Below are positions 32,260-44,778 of a stretch of DNA of 64,000 nt, in pieces. Source of the stretch: Chrysemys picta bellii (taxonomy: Eukaryota; Chordata; Testudines; Emydidae); assembly GCF_011386835.1 (NCBI RefSeq), contig NC_088797.1, forward strand, positions 88,918,264-88,982,263. Reading direction: 5' to 3'. Each line of letters opens with the position of its first letter. The stretch's first letter is position 1. The translations under genes were made by a program, and so were the position numbers. The notes beneath the pieces were generated by a model. The model had not been told where the DNA came from and ran no database searches. It saw only the letters and a program-made list of their open reading frames with translations.

Positions 32260-33844
32260 CATACCATTTAGAGTTGAAGGGAAAAAGCTGCCTTGGTCTG
32301 ATTTCTAGCTCCTCAATCGCCAGCATTTATTCTTCTCTCCCACACTCGTTCTTTTATTTCAAGACTGCAGCCACTGGGAAGTTTGCCAGTGACATCCAGG
32401 AACACAGCACTATCACTGTTTTTTATATGTATAAAATACATTTTTTCACAAAGTACAATGATTCCTTTATCGTCTAGGCAATTACATACCTTCCCTTTGC
32501 ATATATTGTAAAGTGTACCATCAGCAATTGCCAGTACATCACCAGTACAGTTTTAAGGAAAGAAAAGACTTTTACAACCAACCTTCTGATGTGAATGGTG
32601 TTTTATAATTCCTGAAACACAGACTCTTCATTTTTAAAAAGTGCACAATATTTTATTAAATCTCTCCTATTTCATTGCTGCAACAGATTATTTCTTATCT
32701 TGGGGTGCATTTTTATACAGTTTTTCAGTATATACATCACCCAGTACAGGTTACATAAAAGCAGTCATCTTAAGCCTTTTGAGCCATAATTATAGCCACA
32801 GTGAAGACATTTTTATACCAGTTATAATGGTGCTGTCTACCCTAGAAATAATAGTCAAAAAAAATCTCTAGAAGAATTAATTAAAGATATAAAAACTCTG
32901 AGTTGTTTCCTAAAATTAATTCAGCAACTCTAGTTATCTCTTCTGTGGCAGAATGTTGAGAACTTACAAAATGCTACAATACTCATCATATTTCTGACCT
33001 GAAAACAATTGGAGGAACATGAGTTGGGCATATTCAAATTTCTCCTGACAGTAGTGCAAGATTTTAAAATACTACCTCAAGATCATTCAGCCATTCATAA
33101 CCACTAAACATATATGCAAAACTCGGGATGACATCACAATTTTTAAATCAATAAGCAAACTGCTACAAAATGCCTCCAGATGAAATTATGACTCAAAGAC
33201 TTCTGGTCAGAACACAGAACAAACTTCTGAAAAACCAGACAGGTGTCAACTCTATATGTGACAGTGTAGCAATGTCTATTGGTTTAAGCACCCTGCCACT
33301 CAGTGGAATTCAGAGCTCCAAATTAGGCATTCAAATTCCATATACAATACATGGGACAATTTAGAAGCCTAACAACAGGATTCACAGAAGACAGCAAGAT
33401 GAGTAGGGAGCCGCCTAAGCTAGCCCATAGGATATGCCAAAGAGAAGGCTGCTGTAGCCTAAGCCCTTCCCTTCCTCAGAGAGTTAGACACTTAGTTCTG
33501 CGCTGGAGGGAAGCACCTCCATCTACTCAGAATGTACAGCTGTGAACCATCTTCTGGAGTTAGGCACCTAAGTTAGGTCAGCTCTTCCTCAGGCAAAACT
33601 AAAGCAGTGTCACCACTGCCTTATCACCCCTAGCCAGAGCACTCAGGCTGTAGTAGATGCAGGTTCAAATCTCTACTCTGCCTGCTGGGGAACAAGTTCT
33701 TGAACCCACTTCTTCCAGGTGAGTGTCCTAACCACTGAGTTATATGGTATTCTAGGGTGGGGCACTCTCAATCTCTCCTGTTGAAGTTGTAATACTTATA
33801 TGGATTACTTAAGTAGTCATTGGGCCAGAAAGAGAATGACTATA
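32260..33844. other. Unassigned DNA with a possible tRNA-like SINE scrap
   Basis: No gene seen. Near 33640-33740 a phrase (gcaggttcaaatctctactctgcctgc) resembles the B box and following part of a tRNA-derived SINE. The phrase ttaggcacctaagttaggt at 33559-33577 recurs near 35255. Confidence 0.4.
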
Positions 33845-33852
33845 GTCTAGTG

Positions 33853-34697
33853 CAGGGGTGGGCAAACTTTTTGGCCTGAGGGCCACATCAGGTTTCCGAA
33901 TTCTATGGAGGGCCAGTTAGCAGAGGCTGTGCCACCCCAAAAAGCCAGTTGTGGCCCAGCCCCCACCTCCACTTCTCGCTCCCTGACGGCCCCCTGGGGA
34001 CCCCTGCCCCATCCACCCCTCCCTTTCCCCTGACCTCCCCCGGAACCCCAGCCCCTGACTACCTCCCACCGCCCCATCCAATCCCTCCTGTCATTCCTGA
34101 CTGCCTCCCACTGGGACCCCTGCCCCATCCAATCACCCCTTAACCCAGACCACCCCCGAAATCCCTGCCCCTGACTACCCCCCCACCGCCCCATCCAACC
34201 CCCCCATCCTGACTGACCCCCCCAGGACCTCTGCCCCCATTCAACCCCCCTGTTTCCCGCCCTCTGACCGCCCCGACCCCTATCCACACCACTGCCCCCT
34301 GACCACCACCCCGAACTCCCCTGCCCTCTATCCAATCCCCCCTTGCTCCCTGCCCCCTTACTGCACTGCCTGGAGCATCGATGGCTGGCGGCATTACAGC
34401 CACGCCGCCCAGAGTACCAGGACAGGCAGCCGTGCCGCCCGGCTGGAGCCAGCCACACCACAGTGCAGCACAGAGCACCGGGTGAGGCCACGGCTCTGCA
34501 GCTGTGCTGCCTGGCAAGAGTTCGCAGCCCTGCTGCCCAGAGCATTGCGCCAGCAGCACAGTGAGCTGAGGCTGTGGGGGAGGGGGAACAGCAGGGGAGG
34601 GGCCAGGGACTAGCCTCCCGGACCAGGAGCTCAGGGGCCTGGCAGGAGGGTCCCGCGGGCCGGATGTGGCCCGCGGGCCATAGTTTGCCCACCTCTG
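33853..34697. mobile_element. Non-autonomous hAT element, 845 bp
   Basis: Ends CAGGGGTGGGCAAACT and AGTTTGCCCACCTCTG form a 16-bp inverted repeat with one mismatch. The 8-bp duplication gtctagtg is perfect (33845-33852 and 34698-34705). The interior has a cytosine-rich tandem tract (33958-34350) and a GC-rich end. The long frames on both strands are low-complexity and not genes. A damaged relative is at 57240-57734. Confidence 0.9.
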
Positions 34698-34705
34698 GTC
34701 TAGTG

Positions 34706-35411
34706 GGTATGGCACTCACCTGACCCAGCTACCAGTCCCTACACCAATTAATAGTTAAATAGTTTATACAAAGTGGAACAGCTTTAACAAGAGAGAATCT
34801 CACCATGTCAGAATACCCTATAACACAGTGGTTAGAGCACTAATGTATGAGTTAAGAGATTGGGGTTCAAATTCCTGTTCCACATCAGGGAGAGTGAAGA
34901 TTTGAACTGGGTCTCCCACAGCCTGAATAAGTGCTCTAGTCAGGGGGCTCTTGGGTTGGGCACCATCTCTTACTCCTATTTTTTGTGCTGATTCGCCAGG
35001 CTCTGAGAATGCCTATTGGATTGGGCCCACTGGGGAATGCCTAATTTAGGGCTTAGGTGTGAGCTAGGCACTGCGCTACTCAGTGGCATTCAGAGTCAGG
35101 TGGCTATGTGCATGTACACTGGCAGAAATGTAGGCACCTTGGAGAATTTATTGGCAAATACTTAGGCTAAGGCAATTTAGGTGCTTACAGGCTACAGCTG
35201 AGCAGGGCTTTTGACAGTCTAAATGTTGGATTTAGGGACCTAAAGAGGCAGTTAGGCACCTAAGCTTTGTGGATCTAACCCTAAATGTCTTGCACAAGGT
35301 CAAGGTGAGTGAAGTAATGTCTTTTTTTGGACCAACTTCTGTTGGTGAGAGAGCCAGCTACAACTACACTGTCAGACAGAAAGTCTGTGGCAAAACTTTG
35401 CTTAGAAGCTA
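34706..35411. other. Unassigned DNA with tRNA-derived SINE scrap
   Basis: At 34820-34930 the phrase cacagtggttagagcacta and ggggttcaaattcc resemble A and B boxes of a tRNA-derived SINE. At 35220-35290 short ttaggcacctaag motifs recur. No gene. Confidence 0.4.
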
Positions 35412-35700
35412 GGGTCCTGTCTACACTAATGAGCTGACAGTGGCACAGCTATACCAATGCAGCTGTTCCACTGTAAGATCACTTGTGTAGCCGCTCCTGT
35501 AGAGAGATCTCCCGTCAACATAATAAAGCCACCTCAATGAGTGGTGGTAGCTATGTTGGCAGGAGAAGCTCTCCTGCTGATATAGCACAGTGCACACTAC
35601 CACTGATGCCAGCGAAACTTATGTCACTCAGGGGTATGTTTTTTTCACACCCCTGAGCGACATACGTTTTTCTGATATAAGTGGTAGTGTAGACATGGCC
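35412..35700. mobile_element. Harbinger-like MITE, 289 bp
   Basis: Ends GGGTCCTGTCTACACTA and TAGTGTAGACATGGCC are imperfect inverted repeats. The interior matches the nested MITE at 22240-22525 (for example catacgtttttctgatataa versus its homologous part, and the cccctgagcgacat phrase in both). Flanks cta and aag show no clear duplication. Confidence 0.7.
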
Positions 35701-38629
35701 AAGGAGCCCTAGATGACAGCCACCTGCCCTAATCACTAGTCAATGTTTAGAAATAGAATGCAAATAGAAGCTAGACCCTTAATAGGATGATCTCTTCTTA
35801 ACCAAGATAGAATACAAATGTTATGCGCCAGTGCTGCTATGCCAGCCCATTGCTCATATTTATTTCACTGCTTTTCCCCTATGTAATTTGTTTTCTTCCT
35901 CTTAAAAATGCACAAAAAATAAAAAATCTCTGCCTAAAATATAGCAACTAATGAAAAGTGAAAAACTAGTTCATTTCAAGTTCACTTGCATACCTCTCAA
36001 CAGACTTGTTTTATCTTATAGTAATAGAATATATATAAGCCTCAATCCTGCATGCTAAGCCCAATCCTGCTCTCTGTGACATCAATGCCAAAACTCCCAT
36101 TGCCTTCAGTGGAAGGATTGAGAGTTTAGGAAATTCAAGACTAGTCACAATGGAATGTGTGTGTATGTCTCTCTCTGTCTCTCATTCTCCACACTCATCA
36201 CCCCCACACACTATTTCTAGCTATAATTTTATTGACTATAAGTATGTACCCCAACTCTAAAATCATAATCAATACATTTTCTAATAATTTTTAAAGACAT
36301 ACATGTGCAAGGTTTTGTGGGGAAAAAATACCATTACAGAACCTTAATGAATCTGACATCTGCTTTTGAATTAGAAAAATATTGCCATTGTCAATGGGTG
36401 TGTAGTGTAATGTTGCTGTTTAAAATTCGTCTTTGAAAAGGCTTGAATTTGTAGAGTGTTTTAAATGTAGACCTTGCCAAATTGCTTATCATGAAATCTG
36501 AGATCTCATTTATATGAAAATGAGCAGTGAAATATATCTATTTCCCTAGCTATCATTATACTACTGCATAGATTCACTTTTATAATAAGAGAGAGAGAAA
36601 ATGGACTGAAATTCCTCTTTGTTTAGTGGGTAAAGTTCTCTTGCTACTTTACTGACAAACAAAATTATCATAACAATCATCACTTTATTCAAGTTTATAA
36701 AATGAGAAACCAAGTTGCTATAATCCATGGTTTGTTTAACTTGCTTTTGATTCAGGATAGAATTATGATGGTAATAATTCAGTAAGAAAATGAAACATAA
36801 TCTCAGCTTTCTATCAGCACCATATGTTTCAGTACCTGTATCAATGTTGACACTATTTGTGTTTCCTCGGTTTCATTCCCGTTTTGTGTGGATTGTACAA
36901 GTGTGGGTTGCATGTGAGGAAAGGGCAGTCAATGTTAAAGAAGATAAGATGAGACAACATTAGGAGTGCTGTTGCAGGAAATAATCCTTTAAGAAATGTA
37001 TTTTAATAGGGTACTTCAAAGCAAAAATCCAAATCGGTAACTATTTTTAAAATCACTAAAAGACAATTTATATTTAATTTCTTATTTGCTCTTCAGTATA
37101 AATTTTTAATTAACACAGATTTTATTTCATGTTTCCATACAGGTCCTCATTCATGCACTATAAGGTAAGTGATGGCTGTCTGTTTTTTAGCTTAAAAAAT
37201 TAACAATATTGAGTTGTTTTTCAAAAAATGATAACATATTTCAGCTTTTATATCAAATGCATTTATTTTTTCTCATATGGGATTTGCAAATAGAGGACCT
37301 GGGAAAGGGAGAAACCCCATATAATAACGTCTAGACAAATTAGCCCTTCATGCCCCCATGACTAGAATCAATACAACTGTTTTTGGCTTCCAGCTGAACC
37401 ATAATGAGATCAATGACTTTTTCTTTTAATCACGCAAAGCGCTTAAAATCTATTTATTTGCACATAACACTTTGCAAGCAGGTGGCATTCCCATCCTGCT
37501 CCTAACACCCACAATAAGTTTGGTCCAAACTCACCCTCTTTACAGAGCTTCCCTCTATTGTTAATTGAAGTTAACAACAACGAAATAAAAACCTTGCCTT
37601 AAGCTTTTTCCTGGGCTTGGATATAACTAAGTTTTTTTTTCTGCAGGCCCTTTCTGCCTTTAATCGTAATTCAACCTACTTCAGACAGAGCCCCAATCCC
37701 TTTTATACTCTGAGTTGGAGTTAATAGGAGAAACCCATTCTGATTGCCACCACAGGTCAGTGTATCAGCTGTACATATGTTTGTAGGATTCTAACACCAG
37801 AATATACATGTAAACATCCTTGCAGCTTCATGGATTCTGACACTCTATTACACAATCATCTTCTTGTCATCACTCCTCAGGCAAAATACTTTGGGTCCAA
37901 TTCTGCCCACAGATAAGGGGGGAGAGGCAACTCTCATTGACATCAGCTATAGCTGCATTCATGTATTGAGGGCAAAATAGGGCCCATTGCAAAGATCATT
38001 TCATATCTGTGGGCATCAAAGTCAGGCAACAGCTCAGAAATTGAGCTGTCAGTCAGGAACTGGGCCCATTGACCCAAAATCCTACCTGCCAGTCAGGAGT
38101 AGGGGGCAGCAGAGCTTCCTGCAACCCCCTCAATTTCCTGCAACTCCCACCAAAATAATTGCTGTTTGAGGATCTCTGACTAAATACCGCTTCAGGTGGC
38201 ACCATATACTCTATCTCTGCCTCTAGGCAAGGGTAGCTTCTGCAACCCCAGCAAAGCGAAGAGGGGGCAAAAGCAATGCAGGCCTAGTGGCGGGAACAGG
38301 GAGTTAATCTGTATGATCTTTCTGCCACTTTTCGGGCTTGCAGGGGACCTGACTATCAAACAGCTACCTCACATGCCTCACTGGGCTGATCTGACCACAC
38401 TCAGGATTGGTCAGGCTGTTACGGGGCTCCTTTCTGGGGAGTAGGGAGCCTTTCTAGTCCCGAGGATTTGGCCCTATTGTAATGCCTTTGCTAGCAACAA
38501 TTATTCCAAAGCAATTTCAAGCAAGAACATTTCACTACTGAATATTTTGCTGATGGATTTTCCAGTTTATCTACATTTTCATGATGAAATGGTTCATCTT
38601 TTGGTTTGATTTACCAATGTATCCGATAG
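35701..38629. other. Unassigned, mostly unique AT-rich DNA
   Basis: About 2.9 kb without recognisable repeats or coding frames. It holds the possible micro-exon described separately and a short TCTC-rich stretch near 36168-36184. Confidence 0.4.
37143..37164 (+). other. Possible 22-nt micro-exon
   Basis: A pyrimidine-rich acceptor (tttcatgtttccatacag) ends at 37142 and a perfect donor context AAG/GTAAGTGA starts at 37165, leaving 22 nt between. The two strong splice signals so close together are unusual in AT-rich DNA. No reading frame can be assigned. It may belong to a plus-strand non-coding RNA or be chance. Confidence 0.3.
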
Positions 38630-38634
38630 CTAAT

Positions 38635-39150
38635 TGTCATGACCCATGGGTCTCAAACCCAAATCTAGAGGGGTCCTGTAAGGTCATCACACTCAAGTCC
38701 TCCAGCTGATGAGCAGCAACTAGGACCAGGAATCCTTGAAGTCCAGTTCAGATGGGCGGCTCCACCCCTGAATCCCAATTGGTGGAACACCAAAACTCCT
38801 GATTGGGTCCTTTCCCTTACTTAAGCTAGAACGAGCAACAGGAAGGCCATTTATACAATTGGCCTTTGTTCTGCTTTGGTCTGCTCACCTCACTGCTACT
38901 AGCTCGTCTCCTGGTCCTGACCTCCTGGTTTCCTGACTCAGCCTGATTTCTGTATCTGACACATGGTTCCTGAGTTCTGGCTAGTGTTCTGATCCTGGCT
39001 TCCTGAGTTGGCCTGATTCCTGGTATCAGACTCTTTGTTCCTGACCTGGGCTCCTGTCCTTCTGGTTCTGGACCCTCGCTGGTGTGAGGACCAGTCCCCC
39101 CGGCTCTATACTAGCCAGTAAGCTCAACTGCCTATGTCCTGACCGTGACA
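38635..39150. mobile_element. Solo LTR, 516 bp
   Basis: Starts TGTCATGA and ends CCGTGACA, so TG...CA with a 5-bp inverted end. A perfect 5-bp duplication ctaat lies at 38630-38634 and 39151-39155. The interior has tandem tcctg-rich phrases (about 38910-39070). No internal retroelement sequence is present, so it is a recombination product. It looks like a Gypsy-type or retroviral LTR; I cannot decide which. Confidence 0.85.
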
Positions 39151-39155
39151 CTAAT

Positions 39156-40572
39156 GCTATACATGTTTTTGATCTGTTCTTGCATCTGCTTTTAGTCTGT
39201 GGAGGAGATCATCAAGCAGAAAGGGTTAGAAATATATCATTAGCCAAGGGTTCAACAGAGTGTAAAGTGAAATCCTCCTCAATCTACTCCTTTAATTCAT
39301 AGGTTCCAAGTGCCTCTTGTCCATCTGGAAACATAACATTTACACTCCAGCCTCATAATTGCGCATTGCATTAATTTCCTAAGCAAGGTGAGCATTTCAT
39401 GAGCAGCATGAAGCAAAGTATGTTCATGCAAAGGATTAGGCTAAATACTCTGGGCCAAATTCATCTGAGGCATAACTCTGCTGAAGTCTGATCAGTTACA
39501 CCAGCTGTAAATTTGGCAATCTATATTTTATTTAGCAATCAAGGTCTTTTTTAAAGCTGCCTCTTGTCAAAATGAATAATTCAATGTTTAATTAGGGCAA
39601 TTTAAAAAGTTCTCTGTGTTGACAGCAGATGGATTGTATGGTGTTGACACCTTTATTTATAGATTCAGAGCTTTATAAAAGTGGCTAGTTCAAATGCTGA
39701 TTGGAGGGCTATGCTTCTCTGTTGGCTAACTTAGTTTTTTTTTTCTTCCTATGAAATCCCTCAGATGGATACAGTCTTCTGTGTGGTCTCTCCTTGCCTA
39801 GTCTTTGGAAATCATCCGAGAGGATGCTCATCGTCATTATTCTTGGATCTTATTTGTCCTCTGCTCTGCCATTCAAAGCTCACCTTTTCTATGCAGTGTT
39901 TTTGACACAAGTCTTGCTGATGGAAAACAGGCTATCAACCCATTTTCTCAGCTCCATTTTTAATACCTATATAAATGTTTAATTAAGGAAACATCTTATG
40001 TGATCTCAACTATTTTTGTCTTCAGAGATCCTTTGCACACGAATATCAGCTATATTTTCTCTTCTACCACCTAAGTTGCTACAGGTGTTGGCAGGATCAT
40101 ATAAAATTTGTTTGGAATTTTTGTAACAAATAGAAAATCAGGGAGTAATGGAGAATCTAAGTGCTTTCTAAGTGTTTTCTACTCAGAACATCAAATTTAT
40201 AGAATAGAATTTGGTTTTATTTCAACTACATTTATACTAGAGGGATTTCTAAGTTTGTACAAAGTACTGGATTAGTTTCTTCTAGTGCAATTATGATGTA
40301 AAGCAGTCATGCTCAGAAATAGCTCACATTCAGCTCTGGATATTAGAATCTGATTCACAAAAAGACAGTTCGCCGGGACACTGGGATTCTCCCCACTATA
40401 TCAGAAAAGACTAAAGAGCCATGGGATTTTTAGCTTTCACCTACACAACCACCAATCTGGCAGAAGGGACTGTGATTTAAAATCAGACTGAACAGTTAGC
40501 ACCTCAAAAAGAGGCACATATGATTCCATAGGAACTCAGTTCTTTACTGTCAGCATTGAATATGAGTCCAAG
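39156..40572. other. Unassigned DNA
   Basis: No gene recognised. An acceptor-like pyrimidine tract ends at about 39765 (cttcctatgaaatccctcag) and is followed by a short frame; nothing supports it as an exon. Confidence 0.35.
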
Positions 40573-40643
40573 GCATGATAGTTGTGTAATGGTTAACATA
40601 GCGGTCTTTTACATAGTTAACCAGGGTTCAAGTCCTAGCCAGA
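40573..40643 (+). pseudogene. tRNA-like pseudogene, tRNA-Gly type
   Basis: The sequence resembles tRNA-Gly: an A box (TTGTGTAATGG), ACATAGCGGTC for the anticodon stem, and GGGTTCAAGTCC as B box. The anticodon position reads TTT instead of TCC, and the 5' and 3' ends do not pair as an acceptor stem. It is therefore a retroposed or SINE-derived copy, not a working tRNA. Confidence 0.5.
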
Positions 40644-41389
40644 AACAAAGCATAGATATGAAGAAGGGGATTAGATACCATAGTGATAGTTGTGATAAAG
40701 GAATCTAAACACAATAAGTCCAGTGGTGCATGGCATTGTAGCCCAGAGAAGAAAGTGCCTCCTAGAGAATTATACTGATACCGCTGTGGGCCGTAATGTA
40801 GATCACTCACAACATCAAAAAATTAATCAAATGATGATAATAAAATGTAAACAGCTGCTTGTGACAGGTGTGAATGAGCTGCTGTTCAATTATTATCCCC
40901 TGAGTTCTGTTCCATCCCTTCAAGATTTTATACCCTTAAACTTCATGTGAAATCTTTCTTTTTTTTTTTTCTGTGATGGCAATGAAAAGACAGCTAAAGG
41001 TCTGCTGCTAACAGAAAGCCAAAAAAACAAGGCTCCTTCTCTTGTAAGGATTTCCTTTTTTAAATTCAGCTCTAAAAGACTGCAGCCTAATATGGGGAAT
41101 TCCACTAGAGTTCCTTCCACAAAAGTGAACCCCTAATTTTGGGATGCCAGGCTCCTAGATGTTAAGCAGGCCTACAAGCAAGGCATACATCTGATCCATA
41201 ACATACATGATGTTCCTCAGAAGTCTCTTAAGGCTCTAGATGAAAGAATGAAGTCCTCCTCCTTAAGGTGGCACTATATGGAGAAGAAAATATTGGGCAC
41301 TGGTGCACATCAGTCCCTCCTGTTTTCTGCCTGTGGCACACAACAGTTTAGTCTCCTGAGGGCTGTAATATTCTGGTCTAATTCTGGAC
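40644..41389. other. Unassigned DNA
   Basis: No gene or repeat ends recognised. Confidence 0.35.
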
Positions 41390-41505
41390 TTGGTGTGGGG
41401 GTGACTGGGTGGTATTTAGTGGCCTGTGATAGACAGGAGCTCCACTGGATGATCTGGCAGACCCTTCTGACCTTAAAGTGTATGACTATATCTGTCCTTG
41501 AAACC
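41390..41505 (+). mobile_element. CR1 LINE 3' end fragment
   Basis: The phrase gtggcctgtgatagacagg, then ggatgatctggcagaccctt and ctgaccttaaa, is the CR1 3' untranslated end in plus orientation. The same phrases in reverse complement begin the CR1 copy at 22735. No coding part remains. Confidence 0.65.
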
Positions 41506-42548
41506 TCTTGTAATGGACTCTGCCTTTTACAAGGATAACAAATTCCTTCGACATAAAGTGGATGAACATAGCAACTAGATGAGACTTCTTGCAAAGGCAT
41601 TTTAGGGTCAGCAGAAAAAGCTGAATCAGGAAACCTGGAAACTTTTTGGGGGTGATGGGAAAGGATATGCTGCCAAAAAGGAAGGTTGGAGTTCATTATA
41701 CTAACCTCTGGTATGAAATTCCTAGAGGTAAACATCCTGTAGTACTGCCGTTCTGGGAATAATTTCAATAGTTTGTGAATCCTTGAGCACCAGTATCCTT
41801 ATTCTGAAACTGCTAGAAGTGTTAATCTGCAGTTTCTGTCCATAAAACAGGATTATAGACTAAATCCTGGTCTCCTTGAAGACCGTGACAAAGGTCTGAA
41901 ACACTGTCAAGAGCACCAGGATCTGGCCTTGTAGCCTGACTTCTGCTTTGAATAGGTGATGGTGATTCTTAGTTATTAAAGAACTAAGAACACAACATGG
42001 GACCTAACTTAACTTAGCTAGGCTATATTTTGCTAAATCAAAGTGTGTCATGGAGGTTACTTATGGTTTTGAAGGAGCTGGCTCATTCACGGGGGGGGGG
42101 GGGGGAAGGAGGGGGAGAAAAAGAAACTGAATTTACTAACCTAGCTGGTGGACTCACAGAACTTGGAGGAAGATTGTATGACTGATTCAATATGTGCTAC
42201 GTAGGAATACCACACTCATTATTTATTATGATGATGATTGTTTAGCACCTGGTGTCCTTCATACAGTTATAGTCATCTCTCGTTACATATCAGTCAATAT
42301 GCTGTTTAAAAATGATGCCATACTCATATTACAATGTGCTGCTGTAAAGTTATAAATATGTTGTGTGGGTGAGACTCTAACTAATTCTGTAATCCACATT
42401 GTGAGGCATTACAATCTTGAAATACCCATGCACTGTAATATGAATGTTATAAAAGGAGTAGTTAGACTGGAAATTGCTCTCTACAAAATGCACTGTGTGG
42501 TAGGATTGATAAACCCCATATGAAAAAAGCAGGAAGCTGTTAATAATC
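41506..42548. other. Unassigned DNA with a guanine run
   Basis: No gene recognised. A poly-G run lies at about 42091-42104. Confidence 0.4.
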
Positions 42549-43901
42549 TAGGGTTACCATATCTATTAAATAAAAAAAGAGGACCCTCCACGGGCCCTGG
42601 CCCCGCCCATTTCCCCACCCCAGCCCCGCCCCAACTCCGCCCCTTCCCTGCCCTAACTCCGCCCCCTCCCTCCCACTCCCAGCCACGGGGAAAGGGCTGC
42701 CCAAGCGCTACCGGCTTCACGGTTTGCTGGGCAGCCCCCAGACCCTGTGCCCCCGGCCAGCGCTTGCCCAGCGCAGCTGGAGCCCGGGAAGGGAAGTGCC
42801 CAGCCGGGGGTGCAGGGTCTGGAGGCTGCCCGGCAAACCGTGAAGCCAGTAGTGCTTGGGCTTTGGGCAGCCCCCTGGCCTCCGGACCCTGCGCCCCCAG
42901 CCGGGCACTTCCCCTCCCAGGCTCCGGTGGCGCAGGGTCCGGAGGCATGGGGGCTGCCCGAAGCCGGTAGCGCTCGGGCAGCCCGGCTCTGTTTAAGAGC
43001 CGGGCTGCCCGAGCGCTACCGGCTTCGGGCAGCCCCCATGCCCGGCTCTTAAACAGAGCCAAAGAGTCATAGGAGGAGCAGAGCCGCCGCGGCTGGAGGC
43101 TCTGCTCCTCCCCTGACTCTTCGGCTCTGTTTAAGAGCCGAGCTGCCCCAGCGCTACCGGCTTCGGGCAGCCCCCCATGCCTCCGGACTCTGCGCTGCCG
43201 GAGCCCGGGAGGGGAAGTGCCCGCCCGGCGGCTGGGGTCCGGAGGCAAGGGGGCTGCCTGAAGCCCATAGCGCTCAGGCAGCTCGGCTCTTAAACAGAGC
43301 CGAAGAGTCGGGGAGGAGCAGAGCAGCCGCGGCTGGAGGCTCTGCTCCTCCCCTGACTCTTCGGCTCTGTTTAAGAGCCGGGCTGCCCCAGCGCTACCGG
43401 CTTCGGGCAGCCCCCATGCCTCCGGACCCTGCGCCCCCGGCCAGGCACTTCCCCTCCCGGGCTCCGGCGGCGCAGGGTCCGGAGGTATGGGGGCTGCCCA
43501 AAGCCCGTAGCGCTCGGCTCTTAAACAGAGCCGAAGAGTCGGGGAGGAGCAGAGCCGCCGCGGCTGGAGGCTCTGCTCCTCCCCTGACTCTTCGGCTCTG
43601 TTTAAGAGCCAACTGCCCCAGCGCTACCGGCTTCGGGCAGCCCCCGTGCCTCTGGACCCTGCGCCACTGGAGCCCGGGAGGGGAAGTGCCCGGCCGGCGG
43701 CTGGGGTCCGGAGGCATGGGGGCTGCCTGAAGCCGGTAGCGCTGGGGCAGTTGGCTCTTAAACAGAGCCGAAGAGTCAGGGGAGGAGCAGAGCCGCCATT
43801 TTCCCGGACATGTTCGGCTTTTTGGCAATTCCTCCCGGACGGGGGTTTGAGTGTCGAAAAGCCGGACATGTCCGGAAAAAAGAGGACGTATGGTAACCCT
43901 A
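42549..43901. mobile_element. Non-autonomous hAT element made of stacked palindromes, 1.35 kb
   Basis: Ends TAGGGTTACCATA and TATGGTAACCCTA are perfect inverted repeats, the same as in the element at 12419. Flanks taataatc and (a)aataatc fit a 7-8 bp duplication. The interior is GC-rich and built from near-palindromic units: gactcttcggctctgtttaa and its complement recur at about 43050-43135, 43280-43375, 43515-43605 and 43750-43790, spaced about 230-240 bp apart. It ends with the phrase gccggacatgtccgg. No transposase is encoded; long frames on both strands are composition artefacts. Confidence 0.85.
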
Positions 43902-44588
43902 AATAATCTCTACTGGAGAAAGGGGCTGAAGATGGTCCAGCCCTACCATACTTGCCAACAATGACAAGCTTGGAAGGAGTGCCTGCCAACTGGAGAGAAT
44001 GAAAACCAAAGAAGCAGGCTTCACAATGCATCTGCACTAAATGAGTGATCTTAGGTCTGTCAGAGAAGGTCTAAGGGGCAGGTTTTTTGACGCATCCATT
44101 CTTGGGGAGAAAGTTTGGACTGGACTCTGTTGTCTTAATTCACTTGCTTGTTAATAAGGCCAAACCATAATATGGGAGTGAGTATCCCATGCATGTGTTT
44201 TGCCTGGTGGATTGAGTATACCATGGAAAATCTCTTCTGCTGTATCCAATAAACTTCTGAAAGTGTGTTGTAACAACTGGTGTTATCTCTGATTGTCTCC
44301 TTTGCGGGAACTTAATATTTTGGAGTATTTATTTGCTTTTTAATTTTCTTTAATTATCACCATATGTAACTTTACCTAATGTCCTATGTTATTCTTTTCA
44401 ATCTTTGCCCACTAAACAAGCTTTTTGGTTACCTTTGAAGGTTTGTTTGTGAACATTAGTGGGATACGGATATATCTACAGTGCTTCAGTTTTATATTGT
44501 TTTGATTATCCCTGTGAAAGGAGGATTTGCACGCTTATGGTTGTCTTTATGTTGGAAATTGTAGGAGATTTTATGTAATTCGTATGTA
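43902..44588. other. Unassigned DNA
   Basis: No gene or repeat ends recognised. Confidence 0.35.
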
Positions 44589-44776
44589 CACCGCTACCTC
44601 AATATAATGCCACCCGATATAACACGAATTCAGATATAATGCGGTAAAGCAGTGCTCCAAGGGTGCGGGGCTGCACACTCCAGTGGATCAAAGCAAGTTC
44701 AATATCACGCGGTTTCACCTATAACGCGGTAAGATTTTTTGGCTCCCGAGGACAGCGTTATTTCGAGGTAGAGGTG
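44589..44776. mobile_element. Tigger/mariner-type MITE, 188 bp
   Basis: Ends CACCGCTACCTCAATATAA and the inverse TTATTTCGAGGTAGAGGTG lie between TA dinucleotides (44587-44588 and 44777-44778). TA duplication and this end type point to Tc1/mariner (Tigger-like) elements. Confidence 0.75.
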
Positions 44777-44778
44777 TA

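Noticed and set aside
33847..34719. A 290-codon minus-strand frame
   Set aside because: It spans nearly exactly one hAT element from end to end and is glycine/tryptophan-rich low-complexity sequence.
42481..43828. Long frames on both strands in GC-rich DNA
   Set aside because: They follow the palindromic repeat units of a non-autonomous hAT element and repeat their own peptide phrases on both strands.
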